Source: Loktanella sp.
GTDB taxonomy: Bacteria > Pseudomonadota > Alphaproteobacteria > Rhodobacterales > Rhodobacteraceae
Length of the DNA: 64,000 nucleotides
Assembly (NCBI GenBank): GCA_017390475.1
Contig: JAFPBO010000052.1
Location: 1 to 64,000, forward strand
Direction: 5' to 3'
The notes under the pieces were generated by a model, which saw nothing but the letters and a program-made list of their open reading frames with translations, did no database searches and had not been told where the DNA came from. This document shows, in pieces, positions 18,246-26,210 of the stretch. Position 1 is the first letter of the stretch. Each line of letters opens with the position of its first letter. The position numbers and the translations under genes were made by a program.

Positions 18246-19240
18246 CCGCAGGAACGACCAACCCAACCGCCGCCAAACCCCGCCGCAGCTGGACAAAAGA
18301 GATGGAGCGTTTTGCCCTGCTCGGCGCTTGGGCGGTACTGATCGCGGTTTTCGCGTTGGCCGTGCCGGATACATTTCTGACATGGCGCACATTCAGTGCG
18401 ATGTTCGGATCGCAGGCGGTGCTTGTTGTGCTGGCACTCGCGATCCTCGTGCCGCTGACAGCGGGGGATTTTGATCTGTCCGCCGCCAATGTGCTGGTCT
18501 TTACCGCAATGCTGGTCGCGGTCACCAATGTGCAGCTTGGTTTGCCGATTGGCCTGTCCATCGTGCTGGCGCTGGGTATCGGGGCGCTGATTGGTGCAAT
18601 CAATGCGTTCTTCGTGCTGTTTTTTCGAATTCATTCCCTGATCATCACCCTTGGCGTCGGCACCTTCCTGCAAGGGCTGACGCTATGGATGTCGCAAAGC
18701 CGTACGATCTCGGGCATTTCGATGGAGCTTGTGCAACTGGTCGTGATCCAGCGGCTGGTCGGCATCCCGCTGGCCTTTTACTACGGTCTGGCACTGGCGC
18801 TGATCATGTGGTGGGTTTTGGAATACACAATTGCGGGCCGCAAGCTGCTGTTCGTCGGGCGCGGGCGCGAGGTGGCACGGCTGAACGGCGTTAAGGTTGA
18901 CAGGGTCCGCGCCATGGCGCTGGTCACCTCATCCACCCTCGCCGCGATTGCCGGGGTGCTTTATGCAGGCATGACAGGCTCTGCTGATCCAAACTCGGGG
19001 TCCAGCCTGTTGCTGCCGGCCTTCGCTGCGGCCTTCCTTGGGGCGACGACTCTCTATCCCGGACGGTTCAACCCTCTGGGCACGCTGTTGTCGGTTTACT
19101 TCCTGATCACAGGAATCACGGGGCTGACCATGCTGGGGGCCGATGCCTATGTGCAAAGCCTGTTCTATGGCGGCGCACTTGTCGTAGCTGTGTCTCTGTC
19201 ACAGCTTGTACGTGGCCGCCAACCGCAAAGTTTTGGCTGA
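18242..19240 (+). CDS. ABC transporter permease (RbsC-type)
   Basis: This is a 332-residue inner-membrane permease of the BPD_transp_2 family with about eight to ten hydrophobic segments. Family marks are LAILVPLTAGDFDLSAANVL near the N-terminus, IHSLIITLGVGTFLQGL, and the coupling helix GRGREVARLNGVKVDRVRAM. The final segment has FAAAFLGATTLYPGRFNPLGTLL as in ribose-type permeases. It overlaps the ATPase upstream, and its stop codon overlaps the start of the small GatC/AtzG-like gene. Transporter and hydrolase subunits are therefore made from one tightly packed message. Confidence 0.9.
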   Translation: MTAGTTNPTAAKPRRSWTKEMERFALLGAWAVLIAVFALAVPDTFLTWRTFSAMFGSQAVLVVLALAILVPLTAGDFDLSAANVLVFTAMLVAVTNVQLGLPIGLSIVLALGIGALIGAINAFFVLFFRIHSLIITLGVGTFLQGLTLWMSQSRTISGISMELVQLVVIQRLVGIPLAFYYGLALALIMWWVLEYTIAGRKLLFVGRGREVARLNGVKVDRVRAMALVTSSTLAAIAGVLYAGMTGSADPNSGSSLLLPAFAAAFLGATTLYPGRFNPLGTLLSVYFLITGITGLTMLGADAYVQSLFYGGALVVAVSLSQLVRGRQPQSFG

Positions 19241-19407
19241 TGATGGATGAAATCCTGATTGCCTTTCTGGGCATCCCACCAACACCCCAGGACCGCGCGA
19301 TCTATGCGGATCAACTGGCACGACTGCGGGCGATTGCGGATAATCCCTTGTTGCCCCCGAAAGATGGGCTGCAAAAGTCTGACCCGCTTGGGGCAGGCCA
19401 TCCATGA
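19240..19407 (+). CDS. Small GatC/AtzG-like partner of the following amidase
   Basis: This is a 55-codon gene starting ATGATGGATGAA on the last base of the permease stop and ending in ATGA over the amidase start. It contains FLGIPPTPQDRAIYADQLAR followed by LRAIADNPLLPP. Size, position and the helix-then-proline layout match AtzG, the GatC-like subunit that stabilises the amidase AtzE in cyanuric acid breakdown. The similarity is by eye and the protein is a little shorter than AtzG. The overlapping start and stop on both sides make a real, co-translated gene likely. Confidence 0.6.
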   Translation: MMDEILIAFLGIPPTPQDRAIYADQLARLRAIADNPLLPPKDGLQKSDPLGAGHP

Positions 19408-20702
19408 CCCTGCCACCTCTCACCACGATAGCCGCGTTGCGGCAGGCACTGGATCAGCGCACCGTCTCGGCACACGAGCTTGCGCAAGATGCCACCGCGA
19501 AAGCGGGTCTTGGCCGCGCCTTCGCAACCATCCGCGCGCTGCCGGGCAGGGATGGCCCCTTGGCCGGTATCCCACTGGCGCATAAAGATATGTTCGACCG
19601 CCCCGGTGAAGCGGTCGGTATGGGCGCACATGCATCGGCCGCGACGATAGGCACCGGAACCGCGACTGTGCTGGATCGCCTCGATGCCGCAGGGCAGGTC
19701 GATATTGGACGGCTGCGGATGAGTGAATTTGCCATGGGGCCGTCCGGCCATAATGCCCATCACGGCATGCCGGACAACCCATTGGTGGCGGGCGCAATCA
19801 CCGGGGGGTCGTCCTCTGGCTCTGGTGTGGCCGTCGCAGCGGGGATCGTCCCGGCAGCGCTCGGGTCCGACACTGGCGGATCGATCCGCATTCCGGCGGC
19901 CTGCAACGCTGTGGTGGGCTTCAAACCGACACAGGGGATGGTGCCTGTCGGTGGCGCCATGCCGCTGTCCTGGACGCAGGATTGCATCGGCCCGCTTGCG
20001 GCATCTGTCGGCTGTGCGCGGCAGATGCTAGAAATCATCAGTGGGCAGCATTTTCCGGCTGTCACCGGCCCCCTGCGGATTGGTCTGCTATCCGGGCCGA
20101 TGCAGTCAGGCGCCTCTGCCGCGATGCAAACCGCAATGGCTGAGGTCGCGCAAGAGCTTGCCCGCAACCACCACAGCCTGACAGATCTGCCGCTGGCATT
20201 TTTCGACGACCTGACCGAACCCGCCAATGTCATCGCGATGAGCGAGGCCGCAACAATCCACGCCGACCGCCTGCGCCAGCATTCGCTCACCTACGGCCCA
20301 CAGGTCCGCGCCCGGCTGATTCAGGCCGCTGCGATCTCCGCGCAAAGCTATCTGCGCGCCCGCCAGATCCGGCAGGCAGCGCAACAGCAAATGGCTGCGG
20401 TTTTCACCACAACCGACGTGATCCTGATGCCAACCTTGGCCGATGTGCCGCCACAAGGTGCCGCTGTCGATATTGGCAACGACCCACAGCTTGACCGAGT
20501 GATCGCCGGACTGACGCGGTTCACGCGCCCGGCCTCTTTCCTCGGCCTGCCCGCCATAAGCCTGCCCATCGCAATGACGCAAAATGGCCCGCTTTCCTTG
20601 CAAGTCATCGGACCACCTTACAAAGAAGCGCGCATAGCCGCCATCGCCGCGCAGATCGAGGCGATCACAGCGCTCAGACCCGTTCAAAAATTCGCTGCAT
20701 AG
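19404..20702 (+). CDS. Amidase-signature hydrolase 3, AtzE/GatA-like
   Basis: This is a 432-residue amidase. Triad elements are Lys61 in IPLAHKDMF, the loop [13 protein letters not shown] near 133-145 and Ser160 in [12 protein letters not shown]. The compact N-terminus resembles AtzE- and GatA-type amidases, which need a small GatC/AtzG partner, and a candidate partner overlaps its start. In AtzE the substrate is 1-carboxybiuret; here a carbamoyl or ureide intermediate from the RutA branch is plausible. It is co-transcribed with the importer upstream and lies 14 bases before the RutE gene. Absence of gatB and the catabolic setting argue against a role in tRNA amidation. Confidence 0.85.
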   Translation: MTLPPLTTIAALRQALDQRTVSAHELAQDATAKAGLGRAFATIRALPGRDGPLAGIPLAHKDMFDRPGEAVGMGAHASAATIGTGTATVLDRLDAAGQVDIGRLRMSEFAMGPSGHNAHHGMPDNPLVAGAITGGSSSGSGVAVAAGIVPAALGSDTGGSIRIPAACNAVVGFKPTQGMVPVGGAMPLSWTQDCIGPLAASVGCARQMLEIISGQHFPAVTGPLRIGLLSGPMQSGASAAMQTAMAEVAQELARNHHSLTDLPLAFFDDLTEPANVIAMSEAATIHADRLRQHSLTYGPQVRARLIQAAAISAQSYLRARQIRQAAQQQMAAVFTTTDVILMPTLADVPPQGAAVDIGNDPQLDRVIAGLTRFTRPASFLGLPAISLPIAMTQNGPLSLQVIGPPYKEARIAAIAAQIEAITALRPVQKFAA

Positions 20703-20716
20703 AACAAGGATTAACC

Positions 20717-21316
20717 ATGCTCGATTCCAAACCATCGCTCGACAACAACGCGATCTCCCAGCTTTTCACCGAGGCCCGCAGCCAGAACGGATGGCGGGAC
20801 AAAAAGGTGTCAGACGAAACATTGCACGCGCTTTGGGATATCCTGAAATTCGGTCCGACATCGGCCAATTGTTCGCCGGGCAGGTTCGTGTTCATCACCA
20901 GCGATGCGGCAAAGGAAAAGCTGCGCCCTGCACTGTCGGGCGGCAATCTCGACAAGACGATGTCTGCGCCGGTCTGCGCAATCATCGCATGGGACCCTGC
21001 GTTTTATGACAAATTGCCCAAGCTTTTTCCCCATACTGACGCCCGCCCATGGTTCACCGGGTCAGAATCTGTGGCCCATGAAACGGCATTCCGCAATGGT
21101 ACGCTGATGGGTGGCTATCTGATGCTGGCCGCACGCGCGCTGGGCCTTGATGTCGGGCCGATGTCGGGCTTTGACGTCGGCATGGTCGAAAATACGTTCC
21201 TCCCAGAGCGTGGCTGGAAAGCGAATTTCCTTTGCAACATCGGCTATGGCGACCCTGAAAAGCTGTTCGACCGCCTGCCGCGCCTCGCTTTTGATGAGGC
21301 TTGCGCTATCCTCTGA
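20717..21316 (+). CDS. rutE: RutE-like malonic semialdehyde reductase / nitroreductase family
   Basis: This is a 199-residue NAD(P)H-dependent flavoprotein of the nitroreductase fold. It parallels E. coli RutE along its whole length: [73 protein letters not shown] and the C-terminal [17 protein letters not shown]. RutE reduces toxic malonic semialdehyde to 3-hydroxypropionate at the end of uracil breakdown. Its presence suggests that the island's pathway also ends in a semialdehyde. It closes the rightward operon, and its stop overlaps the end of the opposed amidohydrolase gene by 11 bases. Confidence 0.88.
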   Translation: MLDSKPSLDNNAISQLFTEARSQNGWRDKKVSDETLHALWDILKFGPTSANCSPGRFVFITSDAAKEKLRPALSGGNLDKTMSAPVCAIIAWDPAFYDKLPKLFPHTDARPWFTGSESVAHETAFRNGTLMGGYLMLAARALGLDVGPMSGFDVGMVENTFLPERGWKANFLCNIGYGDPEKLFDRLPRLAFDEACAIL

Positions 21317-21938
21317 TGCCTAATCCAGCGAGGTGTTTAAGCGCTGCCGCCTCGCTGACGACATCGGCATATTTCGCATTCATATCAAACAGATTTGCCT
21401 GATGCGGCGCATCATGTCTGTCCCCGCAGGCATCGGCGACAACGATGGTTCGAAACCCGTGGCTCATTGCATCGACACAGCTGGCACGCACGCAGCCGGA
21501 TGTGGTCAGCCCCGTCAGCAATATGCTGTCGCAGCCAAGAAAAGTCAGGGTCGACGCCAAAGACGTGCCGAAAAATGCGCTGGGATACTGTTTTTCCAGG
21601 ATGATCTCACCGGGTTGCGGTACAAGCCCCTTTGCAAAATCGCCCGTCGTGCGTCCGGGCAGGAACGCTTCCAAAGGTTTCGCTTTCTCAAAAAAGCGAC
21701 CCCCTGTCACACCTGCCATATCATAAGTCACCTTTGTCAGGACAATAGGGATATTGGCGGTCTGTGCAGCCCTACGCAGCCGCAAGGCCGAGGCTAGTGC
21801 GCTGTCAATCTGTGCATAGAGCGGGCAGTCTGGATCAAAGTAAGCCTGCGCAAAATCGACAAGTATCAAGCAGGGATGGCGTCCAAAACCGACGGAGTTG
21901 TTATAGACATGCGCATAATTCTGCTGAAGGTCGGTCAT
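21306..21938 (-). CDS. Isochorismatase-fold amidohydrolase (N-carbamoylsarcosine/maleamate amidase-like)
   Basis: This is a 210-residue cysteine hydrolase. The family triad is visible as Asp28 ([12 protein letters not shown]), Lys116 ([13 protein letters not shown]) and the nucleophile Cys149 ([12 protein letters not shown]). The TTSGCVRA motif and the short N-terminus fit N-carbamoylsarcosine amidase and maleamate amidase better than RutB, though the position in the pathway could be the RutB step. The ATG at 21938 is chosen over a longer frame reaching into unrelated sequence. An operator-like palindrome lies about 30 bases upstream, which puts the gene in the same regulon although it is transcribed alone, opposite to the rutE operon. 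Confidence 0.85.
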   Translation of the reverse strand: MTDLQQNYAHVYNNSVGFGRHPCLILVDFAQAYFDPDCPLYAQIDSALASALRLRRAAQTANIPIVLTKVTYDMAGVTGGRFFEKAKPLEAFLPGRTTGDFAKGLVPQPGEIILEKQYPSAFFGTSLASTLTFLGCDSILLTGLTTSGCVRASCVDAMSHGFRTIVVADACGDRHDAPHQANLFDMNAKYADVVSEAAALKHLAGLGIRG

Positions 21939-21968
21939 CTGAATCCCACTGTTTTTCCTTCTCTTTAA

Positions 21969-21978
21969 TGTACGGACA
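21969..21978. promoter_or_regulatory. Operator copy 5, one mismatch
   Basis: TGTACGGACA (context ATGTACGGACAAAA), differing from TGTCCGGACA at one position. It lies 31 bases upstream of the isochorismatase-fold gene and 6 bases from a run of AT-rich promoter-like sequence. Confidence 0.6.
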
Positions 21979-22123
21979 AAAGATATGTTCGCAATAGGAT
22001 TCATGCGGCGTTTCCGAAGCAATGGCTGCTGGATCCTTACCCAATTAAGCGGGTTCCGCTGCGGCAAGGGTGGTGGCCAATTCCGCACTGGCTGTGATGC
22101 GCTGCACAAAAGGTCGTTTTGCA

Positions 22124-22585
22124 TCAGCCAAGCCGTTGATGATCATGGCAGGCTCCGTCGATGACGTGTCGGATTACGCCGCCATGCGCCAGATTTTTGA
22201 ACAGGCCAGCGGGACGACACGGCATCTGCTGACGTTTCAAAATGCTAACCACAACGCCGCCGCCCCGATGCCCGCGCCTTCCGAAAGCTGGCAAGGCCCT
22301 GATGGCGCGGGCGGCACTTCGTTTGATCACTATGCCGATCCCGTCTGGGACAGTTTGCGGATGAACAATATCGCCCAGCATTTTGCCACCGCCTTTCTGG
22401 ACCTGCATTTGAAGGGCGACACCGACAAGGTCGCCTACCTCGATCTTATCCCCGAGGCGGCTGACGGGGTCGTGGCCTTGAACGAGGACGGCACAGAACG
22501 GCCCGACCATAGCTACTGGCGCGGCTTTGCGCCACGCACTGCCGCCGGTCTCAGCTTTGAGACATTGGCACCAGATACGGAGTAA
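22124..22585 (+). pseudogene. 5'-truncated alpha/beta hydrolase (dienelactone hydrolase-like)
   Basis: Only the C-terminal half of an alpha/beta hydrolase is present. It begins around SAKPLMIMAGSVDDVSD and carries the catalytic-His region (FQNANHNAAAP) followed by FDHYADPVWDSLRMNNIAQH and the tail up to the stop at 22583-22585. No nucleophile elbow precedes it, and upstream sequence from 21979 to about 22100 shows no related coding. A GTG at 22070 would give an open frame but not a complete enzyme. It is probably debris at the right border of the catabolic island and not a working RutD. Confidence 0.7.
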
Positions 22586-22795
22586 AGGACGCTGCGCAAA
22601 TTTCGCTATGGTGGCTGCGGCTTGTCGGCACCTTGCTGAGAATTCCAGCTTGGCGGTGTCAGCCTTACCGTGAAACACAAAGGTGCAGACGGCAGTACCA
22701 TCCGGATGAAGGCAACTACGGATAAGATCGGCAAGTTATACATCAGTTAACTTAACGTGGCAAAAACGATAGCCACGTCAGCGCGGAGCGTAAAA
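22586..22795. other. Spacer with an unassigned 36-codon open stretch
   Basis: After the hydrolase fragment there is no recognisable gene. One rightward stretch at 22640-22750 is open between stops and has protein-like composition (LGGVSLTVKHKGADGSTIRM). It has no start codon and no family I recognise. Base composition shifts here from GC-rich to AT-rich. Confidence 0.25.
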
Positions 22796-23521
22796 TTACT
22801 CGCTACTGAAATAGGATCTGATCTGCCCATCATCGCGTTGAAATAGCACGCATGGGCCCACGGACCCTCGTGGGTCATACGAAAAGCCCAGTTTGTCCAT
22901 GGCAACAAAAATGTTTCTCACACCGGACAGACCATAAAGGTGATCATGCAGTTCAAGAAAAACCCGATCTACACCGTTCAGGCATGCCGCAGAGAGAAGC
23001 TCGCGCTCTGCTCCCTCGATATCCATTACGAGTACGTTCACTGCTTTTTCTGAGATAAATTCATCAATATTTGAAGATGTGATTGAAATTGTTGTTTCGT
23101 ATGGCCCTTGGCTTTCTAGCAGTGATGACATCCAGAAATCTTGGCGTATATAAAAAGTATGGTCGGTGGCTTCGCTCGCAGTTAGTAGCCCATGTTCGAA
23201 CTTTGTATTTTGAACTCCATTAACTTCAGCGGTTTTTCGCGCCAAGTTGATAACATGTGGATTGGCATCAAATGACCATATTTGTACGTCTGGTGTCTGA
23301 GCCATGACAGTGGTTATTATTCCTAAACCGGAACCTAGCTCAAGAACGCGATCCCCAGGACGCAGAAGCGTACGAACGCTGCGCACCTCTTTTGCTTCAT
23401 ATTGTCCACTGACTATAGATTCCCAGATAATCGGTGACACGTCAGACTTTGAAATTGGGACGCTGATCCCGTGAATCATAAGCGGTGAGAATATAGTCTC
23501 ATCATATTGGGTAGAAGTCAT
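22796..23521 (-). CDS. FkbM-family methyltransferase
   Basis: This is a 241-residue SAM-dependent methyltransferase of the FkbM type. The SAM-binding motif I is VLELGSGLGIITTVMAQ near residues 60-75. Next come the acidic motif IWSFDANPHVINLARKTAEVNG and the FkbM-typical VLVMDIEGAERELL with FLELHDHLYG. Such enzymes often methylate sugars or lipids of the cell surface, but no glycan cluster is adjacent here and the acceptor is unknown. Its base composition is visibly more AT-rich than that of the island to the left, and it starts an AT-richer block that extends to about 27.3 kb, suggesting transfer. Confidence 0.85.
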   Translation of the reverse strand: MTSTQYDETIFSPLMIHGISVPISKSDVSPIIWESIVSGQYEAKEVRSVRTLLRPGDRVLELGSGLGIITTVMAQTPDVQIWSFDANPHVINLARKTAEVNGVQNTKFEHGLLTASEATDHTFYIRQDFWMSSLLESQGPYETTISITSSNIDEFISEKAVNVLVMDIEGAERELLSAACLNGVDRVFLELHDHLYGLSGVRNIFVAMDKLGFSYDPRGSVGPCVLFQRDDGQIRSYFSSE

Positions 23522-23536
23522 TGTTGCCTTTCGAGT

Positions 23537-25483
23537 TTATGCTTGAGCCCAGCAGTGGCTATTAAGTTGAGACGACAAAACAGGGTGCCCAAAAAGGAAG
23601 CCTTGCACAGTGTTACAAGATAGCTGCCGAACGATATCATATTGCTCAACAGTCTCAATTCCCTCTATGATAACTTCTTTTTTCAACAATGCTGCTAGGT
23701 CACTTACGAGTATAAGAAAATCCCGAGCCCTTTGATCCGATGCGATGTCTTTAGCAAATGATCTGTCGAGCTTAATTGTGTCGAACGGCATATCACGCAA
23801 AACTGCTAGCGAAGAATATCCTGTGCCGAAGTCGTCTAGTGCTACAGTGATGCCTGTCTGTCTTAGGCGCTGGATGACTTGAAAAACGTCGTCCCTCCCT
23901 TCCAATAGAACTGACTCTGTAATTTCCAACTCAAGGCGCCTAGGATCAAGACCGGTGGACTCTAGAATTTCATGAACAAGGTCGGGGAAATTTGGTGCTC
24001 GCAGCTGTATTGATGATAGGTTTACTGCGACCTTTGCAAACTGCGGCCAACTAGAGGCTTCTGTGCAAGCCTTCATCAGGACGCTACGTCCTAGATCATT
24101 AATAAGACCAATCTGTTCCGCCAGAGGAATGAACACCAACGGTGGAACAGGCCCTTGCGTAGGATGTTCCCAGCGCGCAAGTGCCTCGGCACCGCAAACT
24201 TGACCCGACTTGGCATCAACTTGAACTTGATAAGCAACGTCGATTGCATTGTCTGCAACTGCAATCCGCAAATCATCCTCTAACATCTTGAGCTCGTCAA
24301 ATTCAGTCTGCATGTAGCATTCAAATAGACAAATACTGTCTTTGGTAGACTCTTTTGCGCGATAGAGCGCAATATCTGCCTGTTTCAACAACAAATGAGC
24401 ATTGAATTCAGATTGTGGTGTACTCGTGACGATGCCTATACAACAACCGATCTGTATTGTTCTATCAAAAATTCGATAAGGCGCACTTAATGTCTCTACT
24501 AATTCTTGAGCATAGATTCTACTTTCTTCGGCAGTTTTATCTAGCGCTAGACAGGCAAATTCATCTCCCCCCAATCGGCAGAACGTATGCAAATTGTTGC
24601 CAAAGAAACGAATTCTCTCTCCTACTTGATAAAGTAAGGCATCACCCACATCGTGTCCCATCTTGTCGTTGACGGCTTTGAACTCATCAAGGTCGATGAG
24701 GATCAAGCTCATCGACGACTTTTGGGTAAGAGCGGACTGTCCGGCTGCCTCAAGTTTCTTCCAGAACAGTGTTCTATTCGGAAGGCCAGTTAGTGCGTCG
24801 TGGTGGGCTGCATGTTCTAGCCTGAAATTCTTCTCGCGAAGCTCTTCTCCCGCTGCATTCAAGTTACTGTTAAGAAGTATACTCTCTTCTTGCGCATATT
24901 TGAGAAGTTTGTTTTGGCGAAGCAAAAGCAGAAGAAGGCCACACCAGCACGAGATCAAAATGACAACAACCAGGCCAAAGGTAGTCTGCAGCCTTTCAAG
25001 TTCTTGAAGGTTGTCTTCTACCAAAATCCAGCTTCTTTGTATGGCTTGTGAAGACAAGCCAGTCATTGGCCCGATCGAGGAGGAAAGCCGGACGAAGCTT
25101 TGATAAAGCTCCTGATCACTTATCGTCTCGAGGCTTCTATCTAGATCCGCTAGAGCACTTTCGAGAGTGCTGAATGGCTGCTGTTGCCTGTCTAGATTTT
25201 CAATGAAAGTCCTTAACGTACCTTCTTTTGAAGATTCCAACCGACTGATTGCTATGTCTAGCCGTAGGCGAATATCTGAACGCGTCGACTGCTGGTCATT
25301 TAGCAGATAACTCGCTATCGCCACTTCAACACGTAACATTTCCTGCACAGTCTGGCTGAGTGCCCAAGCGTCGTTATGATGAACAACGTCCCTAAGAACC
25401 GCCTGACGCTGGCCTACTGTGATCATAAGTAGAAATGTTGCCGCAATAAAGACGGCAATCAAAAGGTAAAGTATGCGGGTCAA
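23537..25483 (-). CDS. Membrane-anchored GGDEF-EAL protein
   Basis: This protein of about 648 residues makes and/or breaks cyclic di-GMP. A membrane segment near the N-terminus (ILYLLIAVFIAATFLLMI) and another near residue 180 (VVVILISCWCGLLLLLL) bracket a helical periplasmic domain. The GGDEF domain has an intact RLGGDEF near residue 303. The EAL domain begins with GAEALARW near 431 and keeps EITES, DDFGTGYSSL, KLDRSF and EGIET, so both activities may be intact. TTG at 25483 has AAGG eight bases upstream and lies just after the stop of the preceding gene; an alternative TTG at 25519 would overlap that gene. It is probably co-transcribed with the molybdopterin-fold protein, its likely sensor. 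Confidence 0.85.
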   Translation of the reverse strand: MTRILYLLIAVFIAATFLLMITVGQRQAVLRDVVHHNDAWALSQTVQEMLRVEVAIASYLLNDQQSTRSDIRLRLDIAISRLESSKEGTLRTFIENLDRQQQPFSTLESALADLDRSLETISDQELYQSFVRLSSSIGPMTGLSSQAIQRSWILVEDNLQELERLQTTFGLVVVILISCWCGLLLLLLRQNKLLKYAQEESILLNSNLNAAGEELREKNFRLEHAAHHDALTGLPNRTLFWKKLEAAGQSALTQKSSMSLILIDLDEFKAVNDKMGHDVGDALLYQVGERIRFFGNNLHTFCRLGGDEFACLALDKTAEESRIYAQELVETLSAPYRIFDRTIQIGCCIGIVTSTPQSEFNAHLLLKQADIALYRAKESTKDSICLFECYMQTEFDELKMLEDDLRIAVADNAIDVAYQVQVDAKSGQVCGAEALARWEHPTQGPVPPLVFIPLAEQIGLINDLGRSVLMKACTEASSWPQFAKVAVNLSSIQLRAPNFPDLVHEILESTGLDPRRLELEITESVLLEGRDDVFQVIQRLRQTGITVALDDFGTGYSSLAVLRDMPFDTIKLDRSFAKDIASDQRARDFLILVSDLAALLKKEVIIEGIETVEQYDIVRQLSCNTVQGFLFGHPVLSSQLNSHCWAQA

Positions 25484-25488
25484 AGATC

Positions 25489-26007
25489 TTACCTTATAAT
25501 TAGTCGTGTTACCTGCCAAGCAGAACGACCATAGTAGGTCTGATTTTTAAGATCACTATTACTGTCGAAGGGGTATATAACAAATATGGGCCCTTTATCA
25601 CGAACGCTCATAATTTCACCATTGCGTTTGATCGCGAAAATAAAACCAGTGTCCAATGCGTCTGACAAAGGAATTTCGACCTCGTAGTCGTTCAATGCGA
25701 TGGCTCTAATCGTTTCACCTTGCGCTCCAACAAGTCGGAGGAGGTCTGTCGCCAATACTCCCGCAAAGGTCACTTCACCGTCAAACCAAGGCGTTGTAGT
25801 GGTAATATCGACTAGCCCGATTTGTTCGAGCATATTTCGGTCAAATTGAGCTGTATCGCCTTCGTTTGTATTGGCAATATTTCCAGATATAGTCAGAATA
25901 ACTTCACCAGAAGGAATAGGGAGCGCGTCAGCTGTGACTGCTGTCACTGAAAATAAAATACAGTAACTGACAATTATCACATGCAATAGTCTGAATGGTT
26001 TAAACAT
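25489..26007 (-). CDS. Periplasmic molybdopterin-binding-fold protein lacking the Mo-ligand cysteine
   Basis: This is a 172-residue secreted protein with signal segment LLHVIIVSYCILFSVTAVTADA. The mature part resembles the oxidoreductase molybdopterin-binding (SUOX-fold) family: ILTISGNI, FDRNMLEQIG, TPWFDGEVTFAGVLATDLLRLVGA and GPIFVIYPFD. The only cysteine is in the signal peptide, so the residue that ligates molybdenum in active members is missing and the protein cannot be a normal Mo enzyme. Its stop is 5 bases from the start of the membrane GGDEF-EAL gene, suggesting it is a periplasmic binding or sensory partner of that protein. Composition is AT-rich like its neighbours. Confidence 0.75.
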   Translation of the reverse strand: MFKPFRLLHVIIVSYCILFSVTAVTADALPIPSGEVILTISGNIANTNEGDTAQFDRNMLEQIGLVDITTTTPWFDGEVTFAGVLATDLLRLVGAQGETIRAIALNDYEVEIPLSDALDTGFIFAIKRNGEIMSVRDKGPIFVIYPFDSNSDLKNQTYYGRSAWQVTRLIIR

Positions 26008-26210
26008 ATCTATAAATTTCCTGCTGTCAGCTACCTCTAGCAGCGCTGTGCAGAGTTAGCTTTTTTGCTTGATGTGGTCTTGTCTTGGAACTACCGAGGT
26101 TCGTTTTGAACTATTGATGCTCCCGTTAAAGAGTTGATGTCAAGCAGCTCAAGCCTAATTTCCTTACGATCAGATAAATGTATCGGACAAATTTCTATCA
26201 ACCTTTCGCG

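Noticed and set aside
19404-20702. Reading amidase 3 as GatA of the tRNA amidotransferase
   Set aside because: No gatB is adjacent, and the gene sits in a transporter-catabolic operon; the small partner fits AtzG as well as GatC.
22070-22123. N-terminal extension of the alpha/beta hydrolase piece from a GTG
   Set aside because: The extension shows no hydrolase similarity; the gene lacks its nucleophile half whichever start is used, so it was not called an intact RutD.
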